This document shows, one piece after another, positions 16,228 through 25,900 of a DNA stretch of 30,893 nucleotides. The notes beneath the pieces are model-generated. The model did not search any database. It was not told the origin of the DNA and saw nothing but the letters and a program-made list of their open reading frames with translations. The stretch is from positions 1 to 30,893 of IMG/VR virus record IMGVR_UViG_3300010883_021353; one strand, given 5' to 3'. Every line of letters starts with the position of its first letter. Position 1 is the stretch's first letter. The translations under genes were made by a program, and so were the position numbers. The stretch comes from a virus.

Positions 16228-16593
16228 GTGTCAGAAGACATCGAAAAAGGCTTAGACAGCCTACAAAAAATAAACAAGAAGATTGAAGTATTTAGCGACA
16301 TTCTAGATAACTTAACATCTACAGGAGACAAGAAAAAGATTCTGTGGAAAGAAATCTACGAAAATGCGCTTACCGATCGTGAAAATGCATCTATGCTTTT
16401 TAATGATGCATGGTCAAATATGACAGAGGGAACTGTAGGACACTCTACAGTCGGACCCATCATAACAAAGTATCTAGAGCGAATGTGCAAATCAAATGAT
16501 CAAATACTAAGACTAGCAGAATTGATTGCTAAAGCAGAAGAGGAATCCGCTAGAATTGATCCAGACGATATCTTTAGCGAGATAAATGGTTGA
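16228..16593 (+). CDS. Small helical protein of unknown function
   Basis: This is a 121-residue protein with a GTG start at 16228. It is largely helical and charged, beginning EKGLDSLQKINKKIEVFSDIL. A conserved-looking centre DRENASMLFNDAWSNMTEG precedes GPIITKYLERMCKSNDQILRLAELIAKAEE, and it ends DPDDIFSEING. I think similar small proteins occur beside late genes in marine T4-like phages, but I cannot name the family. Position right after the sigma factor and an acidic-hydrophobic C terminus make a gp33-like late coactivator one possibility; a small terminase-like helical protein is another. Both are inference. Confidence 0.65.
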   Translation: MSEDIEKGLDSLQKINKKIEVFSDILDNLTSTGDKKKILWKEIYENALTDRENASMLFNDAWSNMTEGTVGHSTVGPIITKYLERMCKSNDQILRLAELIAKAEEESARIDPDDIFSEING

Positions 16594-16596
16594 ACC

Positions 16597-18291
16597 ATGG
16601 CTAAGAAAAAAGGTGTAGACGTACAGAGGAAAATGGCGACCAAGCGGGTCGACAACTCTGAAGAAATACAGGACATAGCACACGCCCCACCCTCTAAAGT
16701 CTTTCAAAGAGCGATTGTTGTAGAGGTTCTTAATGATGTGTCGCTTAGATCTGAAGAAGAAATAGAAGCACTGTCACTATCAACTGTGGCTCCTGAACAG
16801 CTAAAATACGCACCCAGAAATTCTCTAATTGTCAGGCTATACGCTTCAGGTGCAGACAAGTCAGGAACCAAAGACTTACTATGCTATCCATTTTTTCCAC
16901 CATTTATTGCGCTTCCAGTTAAACAGGGAGAGCAAGTTTGGGTTTTTGCTGAGTCACCAGATGTTCCACAAAAAGTTGCATACTGGATGACTAGAATTGC
17001 TGAGGCTGATTTTGTTGATGATGTAAACTATACACATGGAGACAGAAAGTTTTCAATTTCTGTAGATAAAACACAAGATTTATCAGATCTCGAAGAAGAA
17101 CCTGAAGATGAAGAACCGCCTGCAGAAGACCAAGAGCCTCCTCCAGAAGTTACCGGTAATAAAGAGGTTGATACACTACCCGGTCCTCCATCGTTTAATA
17201 ATGGTGCAACTGAGCAAGGCGATGACGCTGCAACAACGCTAACACAACCTCAAAAAGAAGGCGCGCCTGAAGGAGAAGCTGAAGAGCTGGATCCAATATA
17301 CGAAACTATATTCACAGGCTCACTAGGTGGTCAAGCATTTGCAATTGAGCCAGTGCCTAGATTTACCAAAAGACCGGGTGATTTAGTACTGCAAGGTTCT
17401 CACAATTCATTAATATGTCTAGGGACAGACAGAGGGTGGAATGTTAACGATCGACCTGAAGAGTCTGAAAATAGTAATGCACACACACCTGAAGGTGAAG
17501 GATTAAGAAGCTTTTCAGGGACTGTTGATATTGTAGCAGGAAGAGGAATATTTGCGGGCGAATTAAACCCAGATAAAGACAAACTAGTAGGCACTGAGCC
17601 TCGTATTATCGAAAACACCCGCGGTTCACTAGAAATAGATAAAAATCCTGCTGCCTACTTCGGCGACGAAATAAGAAAAGAAATAAAATTTAATCGCCAA
17701 GATGTTGCTGTAGAAGGCGATCCCGACTTTGTTCATGACGCATCTAGAATTTATGTCTCCATGAATACAGATGGTGATGCCAATTTAGGTTTAGACATTC
17801 ACACACCAGAGTTTGTAAAAGCAGCGGGCGCCGAACCTATTAGTGAAGCACCCTATGTTATTTTAAAATCAAACGAAATAAGAATTGTCTCTAGGCACAC
17901 CAAAGAAGAAAATGATCGACCCAAACAAGAAGGCTCTATTAGAATTGTAAGGGAAGATGAAGATCCGACCAAAGCATGCACCATTACAATGTTACCTGGT
18001 GGAAAAGTTCTAATAGATGCTGAGCAAATTGTAATAGGTGACGGTAGAAATAATCAAACATTTGTAGGCGATGGCGCAACAGAACAAATGGTATTAGGGA
18101 ATACCTTGACAGACTCTGTCCTGCTACCATTCCTACAAGCAATAAGAGATAATGCACCTACTTTCTCTCAAGGCGCTAGTCCTAATGTACTGGCACCTGC
18201 TGTTCTAGCTGCTACTATTCAAGTACTGGCAGCTCTTGGTGACGGCGGATCTGAAAATTCAATCTTGAGCAAAGTAGGAAAGATAAAGTAA
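16597..18291 (+). CDS. gp5-like baseplate hub/spike protein (no lysozyme domain seen)
   Basis: This is a 564-residue protein. Residues about 35-145 resemble an OB-fold with CYPFFPPFIALPVKQGEQVWVFAE, as in gp5/gpV spike proteins. Residues about 155-190 are a Pro/Glu-rich linker. A second beta region has FTKRPGDLVLQGSHNSLICLGTDRGW. The C-terminal part, GGKVLIDAEQIVIGDGRNNQTFVGDGATEQMVLGNTL, resembles the repetitive beta structure near the spike, and ends in a hydrophobic Ala/Leu-rich stretch (about 505-555). T4 gp5 carries a lysozyme domain; none is recognisable here, as in cyanophage versions. Position before gp25 and gp6 supports a central baseplate role. The start has only a weak ribosome site. 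Confidence 0.65.
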   Translation: MAKKKGVDVQRKMATKRVDNSEEIQDIAHAPPSKVFQRAIVVEVLNDVSLRSEEEIEALSLSTVAPEQLKYAPRNSLIVRLYASGADKSGTKDLLCYPFFPPFIALPVKQGEQVWVFAESPDVPQKVAYWMTRIAEADFVDDVNYTHGDRKFSISVDKTQDLSDLEEEPEDEEPPAEDQEPPPEVTGNKEVDTLPGPPSFNNGATEQGDDAATTLTQPQKEGAPEGEAEELDPIYETIFTGSLGGQAFAIEPVPRFTKRPGDLVLQGSHNSLICLGTDRGWNVNDRPEESENSNAHTPEGEGLRSFSGTVDIVAGRGIFAGELNPDKDKLVGTEPRIIENTRGSLEIDKNPAAYFGDEIRKEIKFNRQDVAVEGDPDFVHDASRIYVSMNTDGDANLGLDIHTPEFVKAAGAEPISEAPYVILKSNEIRIVSRHTKEENDRPKQEGSIRIVREDEDPTKACTITMLPGGKVLIDAEQIVIGDGRNNQTFVGDGATEQMVLGNTLTDSVLLPFLQAIRDNAPTFSQGASPNVLAPAVLAATIQVLAALGDGGSENSILSKVGKIK

Positions 18292-18608
18292 TGGCTTTGA
18301 ATGCAGGAAAATTAGAGGCCGCGTTAAAATCTGCTCTTAAATCTGCGCTGGATGCTGAGCAAGGTCCAGCACCTGCGGAGGGCGACGGTCATAGAACAAA
18401 ATTCTGTAATGCTGTTGCCAAGGCTGTTTCAAAAGAAGTAGTTGATCACATAGTTTCTAACATGGAAGTCAAAGGAATTATGATTCAAGTAGATCCTGCC
18501 TCGTATGTTATCTCTGTCTTCGGAGGAATGGGAATACCTGCAATTAATTTTCCAAACCCACCCTTACTTCACAAGCAAATGAACGACGGCATAGGGTTGA
18601 TTAAATAA
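18291..18608 (+). CDS. Small baseplate-region protein, paralog A
   Basis: This is a 105-residue protein. The N-terminal half is helical: MALNAGKLEAALKSALKSAL, then the block APAEGDGHRTKFCNAVAKAVSKEVVDHI (about 26-53). The C-terminal half is beta/Gly-rich: SYVISVFGGMGIPAINFPNPP and the end GIGLIK. The next gene is a clear paralog with the same blocks in the same order. The ATG shares its A with the spike gene's TAA stop. Function is unknown; the position right after the spike suggests a spike-tip or hub-associated structural component. Confidence 0.75.
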   Translation: MALNAGKLEAALKSALKSALDAEQGPAPAEGDGHRTKFCNAVAKAVSKEVVDHIVSNMEVKGIMIQVDPASYVISVFGGMGIPAINFPNPPLLHKQMNDGIGLIK

Positions 18609-18973
18609 TGGCACTCAACGCTAGTCAGCTACACACTTCTATGAAAGGAACACTAAAGTCAGAGTTAGATTCAGCACTAGGACAAGCGCCTGCTGAGGGT
18701 GATGGTCACAGGGTAAAGTTTTGTAATGCAATAGCTAAAGCACTTTCAGAAGAAATTGTCAAGCACATTGAAGAAGACTTGGAAATTGTAGGTGTCAAGG
18801 TAGAGTTTCCTGGCGGCACGTATCTTATGACCAGTTTCGGCGGTTTTGGTGTTACTCCTATAGCAGGTGTAATAATCCCAGGGACGCCCATTATTCCATT
18901 CATGCAAACAGCTCCTTTATTCTTCAGCCAAGATCCGCTACAAAAAGTAAATGGTCGAGGATTGATCAAGTAG
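18608..18973 (+). CDS. Small baseplate-region protein, paralog B
   Basis: This is a 121-residue protein sharing with its upstream neighbour MALNAxxL, the block APAEGDGHRxKFCNAxAKAxSxExVxHI, a Y-x4-FGG-x-G motif and the ending GLIK. The C-terminal part is longer, with a Pro/Ile/Gly-rich segment (GVIIPGTPIIPFMQTAPLFF, about 87-106) absent from paralog A. The tandem pair is best explained by gene duplication followed by divergence. It overlaps the previous stop by one base, so the spike gene and both paralogs are coupled. A 59-base gap follows before gp25. Function is unknown. Confidence 0.75.
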   Translation: MALNASQLHTSMKGTLKSELDSALGQAPAEGDGHRVKFCNAIAKALSEEIVKHIEEDLEIVGVKVEFPGGTYLMTSFGGFGVTPIAGVIIPGTPIIPFMQTAPLFFSQDPLQKVNGRGLIK

Positions 18974-19032
18974 TCAACTCTAGTACACACACACTTGCGG
19001 CCATGTATACTTACTCCTTGTAGGAGTGTGTC
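18974..19032 (+). promoter_or_regulatory. Gap with -10-like element and hairpin covering the gp25 ribosome site
   Basis: TATACT (19006-19011) ends 21 bases before the ATG. Just after it ACTCC (19013-19017) can pair with GGAGT (19023-19027) around a TTGTA loop. GGAG at 19023-19026 is the only Shine-Dalgarno for the ATG at 19033, so the hairpin would hide it. No -35 box is seen. Both functions are inferred. Confidence 0.4.
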
Positions 19033-19521
19033 ATGACAACCACTAACAATCGAAAAGTCTATAGCTTTAAGAGTGTAGGTGAACTTGATGTTGATAACAG
19101 AAAAAACACTGAGACAAACAAACAAAAGTTACCTATTAGTATCGCCACACCGGTGCAGCTAGGAAATAATAACTCTCTGCTTAAGATGCATACTGATCAA
19201 CTTAAGGCGGTGGCTGATAACTTTCGTAACATGATTATGACTAATCATGGCGGACGGCTTGGATTTTATGATTTTGGTGCCAACTTAGAAGAATTAACTT
19301 TTGAACTAGGTTCTGAGGATGGAGATGCTGAAGCTACTAGAAGAATAGCTAGAACAACGGCAAAGTACATGCCCTACATAAACCTAGACACCTTTGAACC
19401 ATTTGTTGAAAAGTTTGATAATCAACATACAGGCAAAGTAGGAATTAGAGTGACTTATACAATACCTTCGATATCCACTGATTTAAAGTCAGTTGAAGTA
19501 CTATTATACGTAGCGGGATAA
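19033..19521 (+). CDS. 25: gp25-like baseplate wedge protein
   Basis: This is a 162-residue protein of the gp25/GPW family (T4 gp25 is 132 aa). The central NMIMTNHGGRLGFYDFGANLEELTFE matches the conserved 'GeR-x-fp-fGs-L' region. RRIARTTAKYMPYINLDTFEPFVEKF follows the usual helix and strand with the core EP motif, and a final beta-strand pair (GIRVTYTIP, KSVEVLLYVAG) ends the fold. gp25 forms the inner wedge core that starts sheath assembly, with gp6. It has an N-terminal extension of about 30 residues. The gp6-like gene follows four bases downstream, the arrangement typical of contractile-tail loci. Confidence 0.85.
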   Translation: MTTTNNRKVYSFKSVGELDVDNRKNTETNKQKLPISIATPVQLGNNNSLLKMHTDQLKAVADNFRNMIMTNHGGRLGFYDFGANLEELTFELGSEDGDAEATRRIARTTAKYMPYINLDTFEPFVEKFDNQHTGKVGIRVTYTIPSISTDLKSVEVLLYVAG

Positions 19522-19525
19522 TATA

Positions 19526-21376
19526 ATGGCAATTGACGTACAAAAGAGAATTAAAAAAGAAAAGATTAGAAATTTTGTCGCAAAGGACTTCGATTCTTTA
19601 CGCGGTGAGCTTCTAAGCTATGCAAGAATATACTTTCCAGATAAGATACAGGACTTTTCTGAAGCTAGTATGGGTGGACTGTTTCTAGACTTAGCAGCCA
19701 TGGTAGGTGATACCATGTCTTACTACCTAGATCATCAATTCAATGAGCTTAATCCGTTAACAGCAATAGAAAGCAACAATGTTATACGGCACGTACGAGA
19801 AGCCGGGGTTAAACTAGTAGGTGCATCACCAGCGTCTGTGTACATTAGGTTTTATATTAGTGTACCTGCTGAAAAAGATCTACTGGACAACCAGTATAAA
19901 CCTAAGAAAGCCGCTCTTCCTGAAATTCTAGAAGGCACTGTACTTAAAGCAAACAGCGGCATCACGTTTAACTTAACAGAAGATATTAACTTTGCTAGTA
20001 AAGACAAAAATGGAAAACTATCTGCTAGATTCTCTATTAATACAAAAAATGCAGACGGCACCCCGGCAACATTTATCGTGTCCCAAGAAGGGCTTTGCAT
20101 ATCAGGTACAGAAATTACAGAATCGTTCAAGATAGGCAATGCACATGAACCGTTTAGAGAAATTATTCTAACCAATCCTCACATAAGCGAGATTCTGACT
20201 GTGTCTGACACAAGCCTGAACGATTACTATCAGGTCGAAGCGCTGTCACAAGACACTGTATATCGTGCAGTTCTTAATATGGGTGATGACAATAAACTGG
20301 TTCCTAGAAATCTAGAAATAATACCTGCACCCTACAGATATGTTTCTCGTTTTGACCCTAGGTCAAAAATTACTGTTATGAGGTTTGGTTCCGGAGACGC
20401 TTCATCATTTGAAGATGATATCATACCAGATCCTAGTAAATTAGCATTACCACTCTACGGAAAGAAAAACTTTTCTAGGTTTTCTATAGACCCACAGTCA
20501 CTTCTGAAAACTAGAACACTTGGTATATCACCCAAGGCTACAACACTATCAGTAACATATCGTTATGGTGGTGGGCTAGACCACAACGTTCCTGCATCAT
20601 CTATCCGGTTTATTGAAGACCTTAAGATGGAATTCAAAAATAGTCCTTCAACGCTAGATGCACAGTCTGTAAGACAATCAGTAGACGTTAAGAATAAAGC
20701 CCCTGCACGAGGCGGTTCATATGCGCCTACGCTAGACGAACTTAGAAACCATGTGCCCACTGCTAGACAAATGCAATCTAGAATTGTTACGAAGCAGGAC
20801 CTACTGTCTAGAATTTACACAATACCAAGTCAGTTCGGAAGAGTGTTTAGGGCGGGAATGAGACAAAGTGATATTAATCCATTATCAACTAACATTTATA
20901 TTGTGTCAAAAAATGATGAGGGACGTCTGGCAGTTAGTCCTGATGCCCTGAAGGCTAACTTAGCATCGTATCTAAATGAATATCGGCTTATATCTGATGC
21001 TATGGATATCCTAGACGCTCAGATCATAAACTTCACTGTTACGTTTGGGATACTAGTTGCACCTAATACTAGTAAGCCTAAGATTGTCCAGAGTGTCATC
21101 TCTAGAATAAGCAAGATCACAGAAGTAAAGAATTTTCAAATAGATCAACCTATTGTATTGGATGATATTGTCAACATTATTATTAATACAAGAGGCGTTA
21201 TTTCTTTGATGAACTTGGAGGTTAAGCCCATCATAGGTTCAACAGACGGAAGAAGATACTCATCAGCTTCATTCAGTTTTGACAATGCAACTAAAGATAG
21301 AATGATTATTGGCCCACCCGGATCAATATTTGAGTTGCGCTATCCGGGCGTTGATATTATCGGATCCGCAAAATAG
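19526..21376 (+). CDS. 6: gp6-like baseplate wedge protein
   Basis: This is a 616-residue protein close in length to T4 gp6 (660 aa). The N terminus NFVAKDFDSLRGELLSYARIYFPDKIQDFSEASMGGLFLDLAAMVGDTMSYYLDHQFNE is the conserved start of gp6/baseplate J-like proteins. The C-terminal half contains PTARQMQSRIVTKQDLLSRIYTIPSQFGRVFRAG and a ferredoxin-like-looking end (INFTVTFGILVAPNTSK, then IVLDDIVNIIINTRGVISL), as in GpJ-type wedge proteins. It forms the ring-making wedge dimer that joins gp25 and the peripheral baseplate. Short spacing on both sides places it in the same operon. Confidence 0.88.
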   Translation: MAIDVQKRIKKEKIRNFVAKDFDSLRGELLSYARIYFPDKIQDFSEASMGGLFLDLAAMVGDTMSYYLDHQFNELNPLTAIESNNVIRHVREAGVKLVGASPASVYIRFYISVPAEKDLLDNQYKPKKAALPEILEGTVLKANSGITFNLTEDINFASKDKNGKLSARFSINTKNADGTPATFIVSQEGLCISGTEITESFKIGNAHEPFREIILTNPHISEILTVSDTSLNDYYQVEALSQDTVYRAVLNMGDDNKLVPRNLEIIPAPYRYVSRFDPRSKITVMRFGSGDASSFEDDIIPDPSKLALPLYGKKNFSRFSIDPQSLLKTRTLGISPKATTLSVTYRYGGGLDHNVPASSIRFIEDLKMEFKNSPSTLDAQSVRQSVDVKNKAPARGGSYAPTLDELRNHVPTARQMQSRIVTKQDLLSRIYTIPSQFGRVFRAGMRQSDINPLSTNIYIVSKNDEGRLAVSPDALKANLASYLNEYRLISDAMDILDAQIINFTVTFGILVAPNTSKPKIVQSVISRISKITEVKNFQIDQPIVLDDIVNIIINTRGVISLMNLEVKPIIGSTDGRRYSSASFSFDNATKDRMIIGPPGSIFELRYPGVDIIGSAK

Positions 21377-21384
21377 GAGCTAAC

Positions 21385-22986
21385 ATGTACTTAATAATCA
21401 CAGCTAGCAGCGACGCATATATTCAAAACAAAATCATTGACAGCTCGTATAGAACAACAGACGCGAATACAGGTCTGGCCGGCACATTAGACTTATTCAA
21501 GCTTTACGGCGAGACATCCTTGCCAGATGATGAAACAACACCGGCGACATATGCACTAGACGTAAATGGCGACGGTACCGCAGAGACAAGCGTTGAGCTG
21601 TCTAGAATATTAGTAAAGTTTGACTATGATAAACTGACACGTCAGTCAGCAAAAAACATGGATGTGACCAACAGCAAGTTTAAGGCGTTCTTAACATTAA
21701 AAGCAGTCTCAGCAGGTCAATTTACCCCAAAGGACTTTACTGTAAATGTAATGCCGCTAGCACAGTCATTTGATGAAGGTATCGGGAAAAATGTAATATC
21801 GTTTCAAGACTTAGACGCATGTAACTTTGTTACTGCATCAATGTCAGGAGCTACAGTAAACCCATGGAATACTGCTGGAGCCGGCGCTCTAGGAGCAGTC
21901 GGCGCCGCAAGTAAGGATGCATATAACACAGCAAATTTTGGTTTAGGCAGTACTAGTATCATTGCCAGCCAAACATTTCAGGACGGTGGCGAAGATCTCA
22001 GAGTTGATGTTACAAATTTAGTTTCTGCTTCTTTGACGAGCCAGCTAACTAATCACGGATTTCGGGTTTCTTTTTCTGCAGCACAAGAAACTGACACCAA
22101 AACAAGATTTGTCAAGCGATTCGCATCCAGACATGCTAAGAATCCATATCTTCGGCCCGGTCTTCATATTGTGTGGGACGACACAGTTACAGATAATAGC
22201 TCCAATGCAGTTTTCGATCATTCCAATAAGCTTTATTTCCAGAATTACTTGAGAGGCGAAGAGACTAATCTAAAAATTGGATCCACTTCCTATAGCGGAG
22301 CCAGCTGTGCAAGATTAGTAATATCATCAGGATCATTTGCAGTAACCTCTAGTGTTTCATCAGTTGCAAATAACACTGCAGGGACTAGTAGACCAGGACT
22401 ATACTCAGCTACATTTACTGTCAATTCTAACGATTCGACTGTAATAAGGTCAGGTGATACATATTCTGACAAGGTCTCAGACTTTGCAATAAAAAGTGGT
22501 TCACTAGATCTTACTACTGAGTGGCAGCTTTCAGATGGATCACTAACATTTTATACAGGCAGTATAACACTTAGCCAGACAGATCGATACCAGGGAAACT
22601 TCACATCTAGAGAGCCAAGTATTAATGTTACAAATATGGCCAGTGAGTATAGAAGAACAGACACTACAAGAATGAGGTTGTTTGGTAGAGATATTGCTGC
22701 AGAGTACAAAGAGAAATACGGATCTGTTCCTCAAAAGAGACAATCAGTCATATATGATGAAGTCTATTATCGTGTTGTAGATGCACTTTCAGGTGATGCT
22801 GCTGTTCCGGAAAATAGAACACAGAATGGAACCCGAGTATCTACAGACTCTGCAGGTATGTTTTTTGACCTAGATATGGATAACTTGTGTGCAGGTAGAA
22901 ATTACTACTTTGTGTATACAGTTATAGAAAGAGGTACAGAAACAATACTTCAGGACAAGGATATAACGTTTAGAGTGATTAGCTAA
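21385..22986 (+). CDS. Baseplate-associated virion structural protein
   Basis: This is a 533-residue protein. MYLIITASSDAYIQNKII...TTDANTGLAGTLDLFKLYGE and ELSRILVKFDYDKL form the N-terminal signature I associate with structural proteins that follow gp6 in marine T4-like phages; the fold recalls DNRLRE-type beta-sandwiches. The middle has RFVKRFASRHAKNPYLRPGLHIVWDD. The C-terminal part is a beta-rich domain (SIPQKR-like loop SVPQKRQSVIYDEVYYRVVD, ending NYYFVYTVIERGTETILQDKDI), fibronectin-like in look. AGGAGC before the ATG gives a good ribosome site, and the stop shares one base with the next ATG. A peripheral baseplate or fibre-attachment role is inferred from position. Confidence 0.65.
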   Translation: MYLIITASSDAYIQNKIIDSSYRTTDANTGLAGTLDLFKLYGETSLPDDETTPATYALDVNGDGTAETSVELSRILVKFDYDKLTRQSAKNMDVTNSKFKAFLTLKAVSAGQFTPKDFTVNVMPLAQSFDEGIGKNVISFQDLDACNFVTASMSGATVNPWNTAGAGALGAVGAASKDAYNTANFGLGSTSIIASQTFQDGGEDLRVDVTNLVSASLTSQLTNHGFRVSFSAAQETDTKTRFVKRFASRHAKNPYLRPGLHIVWDDTVTDNSSNAVFDHSNKLYFQNYLRGEETNLKIGSTSYSGASCARLVISSGSFAVTSSVSSVANNTAGTSRPGLYSATFTVNSNDSTVIRSGDTYSDKVSDFAIKSGSLDLTTEWQLSDGSLTFYTGSITLSQTDRYQGNFTSREPSINVTNMASEYRRTDTTRMRLFGRDIAAEYKEKYGSVPQKRQSVIYDEVYYRVVDALSGDAAVPENRTQNGTRVSTDSAGMFFDLDMDNLCAGRNYYFVYTVIERGTETILQDKDITFRVIS

Positions 22987-25900
22987 TGGCAAGAAACAAG
23001 ACAATATCTAGTGGCTTTGGCCTATTTTCGGCTAATACCGTAAAATCACTAACTGAAAATAGAGCATCTATAGTTAATGTTACAGCATCAGAGCATACAG
23101 GATCTGTTGCACTACACACGTCTGCATCATTTAGATATGACGACCCGGGCAATCCTCTTAAGTCGACACAGCAGCTGAAGCTAGACTGGTCAAAATTTGA
23201 AAATCATACGTTTTTTAATTCTGCAGAGGCAAAAGTTAATATGACGTTTGAGACAATCATCAACGGATATCCGTTTGATGGCACATCAGATGAAATATAT
23301 AAGTTTCAAGACAAGCTAACGGGATTTGAAAAACATGTCTTAGACAGTTTGCCACACTATACAGGCTTCATGAATTTTAACAATTCACAGTTTATCGAAG
23401 TTGAAGATCGTGCCGGCATACTCTACCCTGATCTATCTAGAGAAACAACAGCCAAGGCTGTTTTAGATCCAGGTGTAGGCTCGTTTACATATGAGATGAA
23501 TTTATATGTACCCACAGCTAGAGGCGGAAACGTTGCTGCAGATAAACAAGTAATTGCACAAAAAATCAAAAACAATAACGGCATTACTTTATATACAAAG
23601 CCATCACCTGCTAAAGAAATAGTAGTAAGCTACACTGGCCAACCTTCTGATGGAAACAGTATATCCCTAGTTTCAGCTGATGGCACTTCCAAGACATATG
23701 AGTTTGATAGTGGGGGAGGTGTATCGGGCGACAATGTTCCAGTAACAATTTCAGACGACGACGCTGATGCAACTTATGCTGCACTAAAAATAGCTATCAA
23801 AAGCGCTTCAGGCCACAACGGAAAAATTACTACTACACATACAGACGACAATAATAATGCAGGAAGTATTACCTTTAAAAGGACTACAAAAGATACAAAC
23901 GATGTGTCTATTTTAGGGGCTGCTACTATAGGTAATGCAACAATTCCTGCAACAGGTCTAACAACACACTCTGACATTATATTACTAGCAACATCAGGCT
24001 CTGTTAGTGCATCTTCAAAGGTAAAAGTAAAAAGAGGCAAGTGGAATCACATTTCTGCATGTCTCAATCGAAACCCGGGAACAAATAGAATTGAAATGTT
24101 TGTGGGTGGAAAAAATATTTCAAGATCATCTCAATTTGAAATCTTTGACTTTGCATTTGCTGATGCTGGATTAACAATTGGAAAAGGCACAAACATTACG
24201 GCAGCCGGAGATATAACTGCCGTAACATTTAATACATGTCTTTCTGCCAGTATGGATGACTTTAGAATTATTCACAGCGCTCGTTCTGAATCTGCTCTTG
24301 ATCACGAAAAGAATAGGAAAATTGAGCCTAGAAAAAATCTACGCCTTAACTTCACATTCAATGAGCCGACAGGATCCTACAATAATCAAGCAGTAATCTT
24401 AGACCACTCAGGAAATTCTCTTCACTCAAAACTAAGCAGAACAGGCAGCGATTCATACGATCCAAACTGCAGAGTAGATCCGGGTTACGGTAATCCTATG
24501 GTTCATGAAGATGCAAGTAGATATCCTGTATTGTTTCCGTCACACCCAGATTTAGTAACATACAATACTCGTCTAATGGTGTCTGCATCCAATTATGATA
24601 CCAACAATCCCAACATGATTACCAAGCTAGTTCCTGACCACTATCTTCGAGAAGCTCACTTCGCTGAAGGCTTTAGTGATAAAAAAGAACTGGGTGATGT
24701 AGAGGACTTGTACGGATATGATACAGATTTCCCAGGCGGCGGAAAAATGGGATCGCCTCAGATTATCGCATCACTTCTTTTTATATGGGCCAAACAATTT
24801 GACGAAATGAAGCTGTTCTTAGACCAGTTTGGTAGGGTATTACATGCTGATTATAAAGAAGAAGACACTGTTGCAGATACATTTTTACCATTCATGGCAC
24901 AATATTATGGATTCGAACTTCCAGATATGTTTCCCAATGCTTCACTAAGCCAGTTCGCCGGAAAAGAAGGACAAGGCACCAGTCAGGCCATGTCTAATCT
25001 TTCTTTGCAGCAGATACAGAACTCTATATGGCGAAGAGTCTTAGCAGACATTAGAGAAATTATGAGGTCTAAAGGTACGATTCACGGCATCAAGACATTC
25101 TTAAGAAATCTTGGCATTGACCCGGACAGAAGCTTCAGGTTTAGAGAATATGGTGGGTCTAGAACAGGAAGAATAGGCACAGCTAGACAAGAAATAAAAG
25201 AGATTGGTCGCATACTTTCATTTACGGGAAGCTTGGCTTCGGGCGCGAAGAACACAGAGACAACAACACTTCCTATCCTGGTAAAGTCTAGGCGACCCGG
25301 TGCCAAAACTGTGTACACAAGACCTACCAAAGCTTATACAGACTCCCCACTAATAGTTTCACCATTTCTATCAGGTACAAGAGTGGAAACAGGAACACCT
25401 CACACCAAGATAAGTTCAGATAAATTTGTCTTAGGCAGCAGCTCTTCATATGCGCTAGGTGGTGAAAACATATTAAGGTCGGGTAACCATACTAAATACG
25501 GTATTTCTCCTGAAGCTTCTGATGGATTATTTACTAGTGGTTCATGGTCATGTGAAGCAATGTACATGTACGGTGGGACACATTCTATAAAATCTGTTCA
25601 ACCTGTAACTCAAAGCTTGATGAGGATGTATGTAACAGGAACTGTAATGAGCACAGCATCTAAAGAGGCTGCTACAGGAACAGTTAAGTTCACAGGACTA
25701 CCAACAGACGCAGCCACTATTACGCTTAAAGATTCAGAATCTTCGCCTACGTCTAAAACATTTGAGTTTGACACCGGCGGCGGAATTACAGGCGGTAACG
25801 TCAGTGTCACAATTGGGGTCAAGGACACAGCTCAGATTGTCGCAAAGAATTTTGTTGCTGCTATAAAAGCAACAACAGCATTGAAAATTAAAGCTCAGCT

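Noticed and set aside
18995-19011. TTGCGG / TATACT as a sigma-70 promoter pair
   Set aside because: The spacing is only five bases, far from the 16-18 required.
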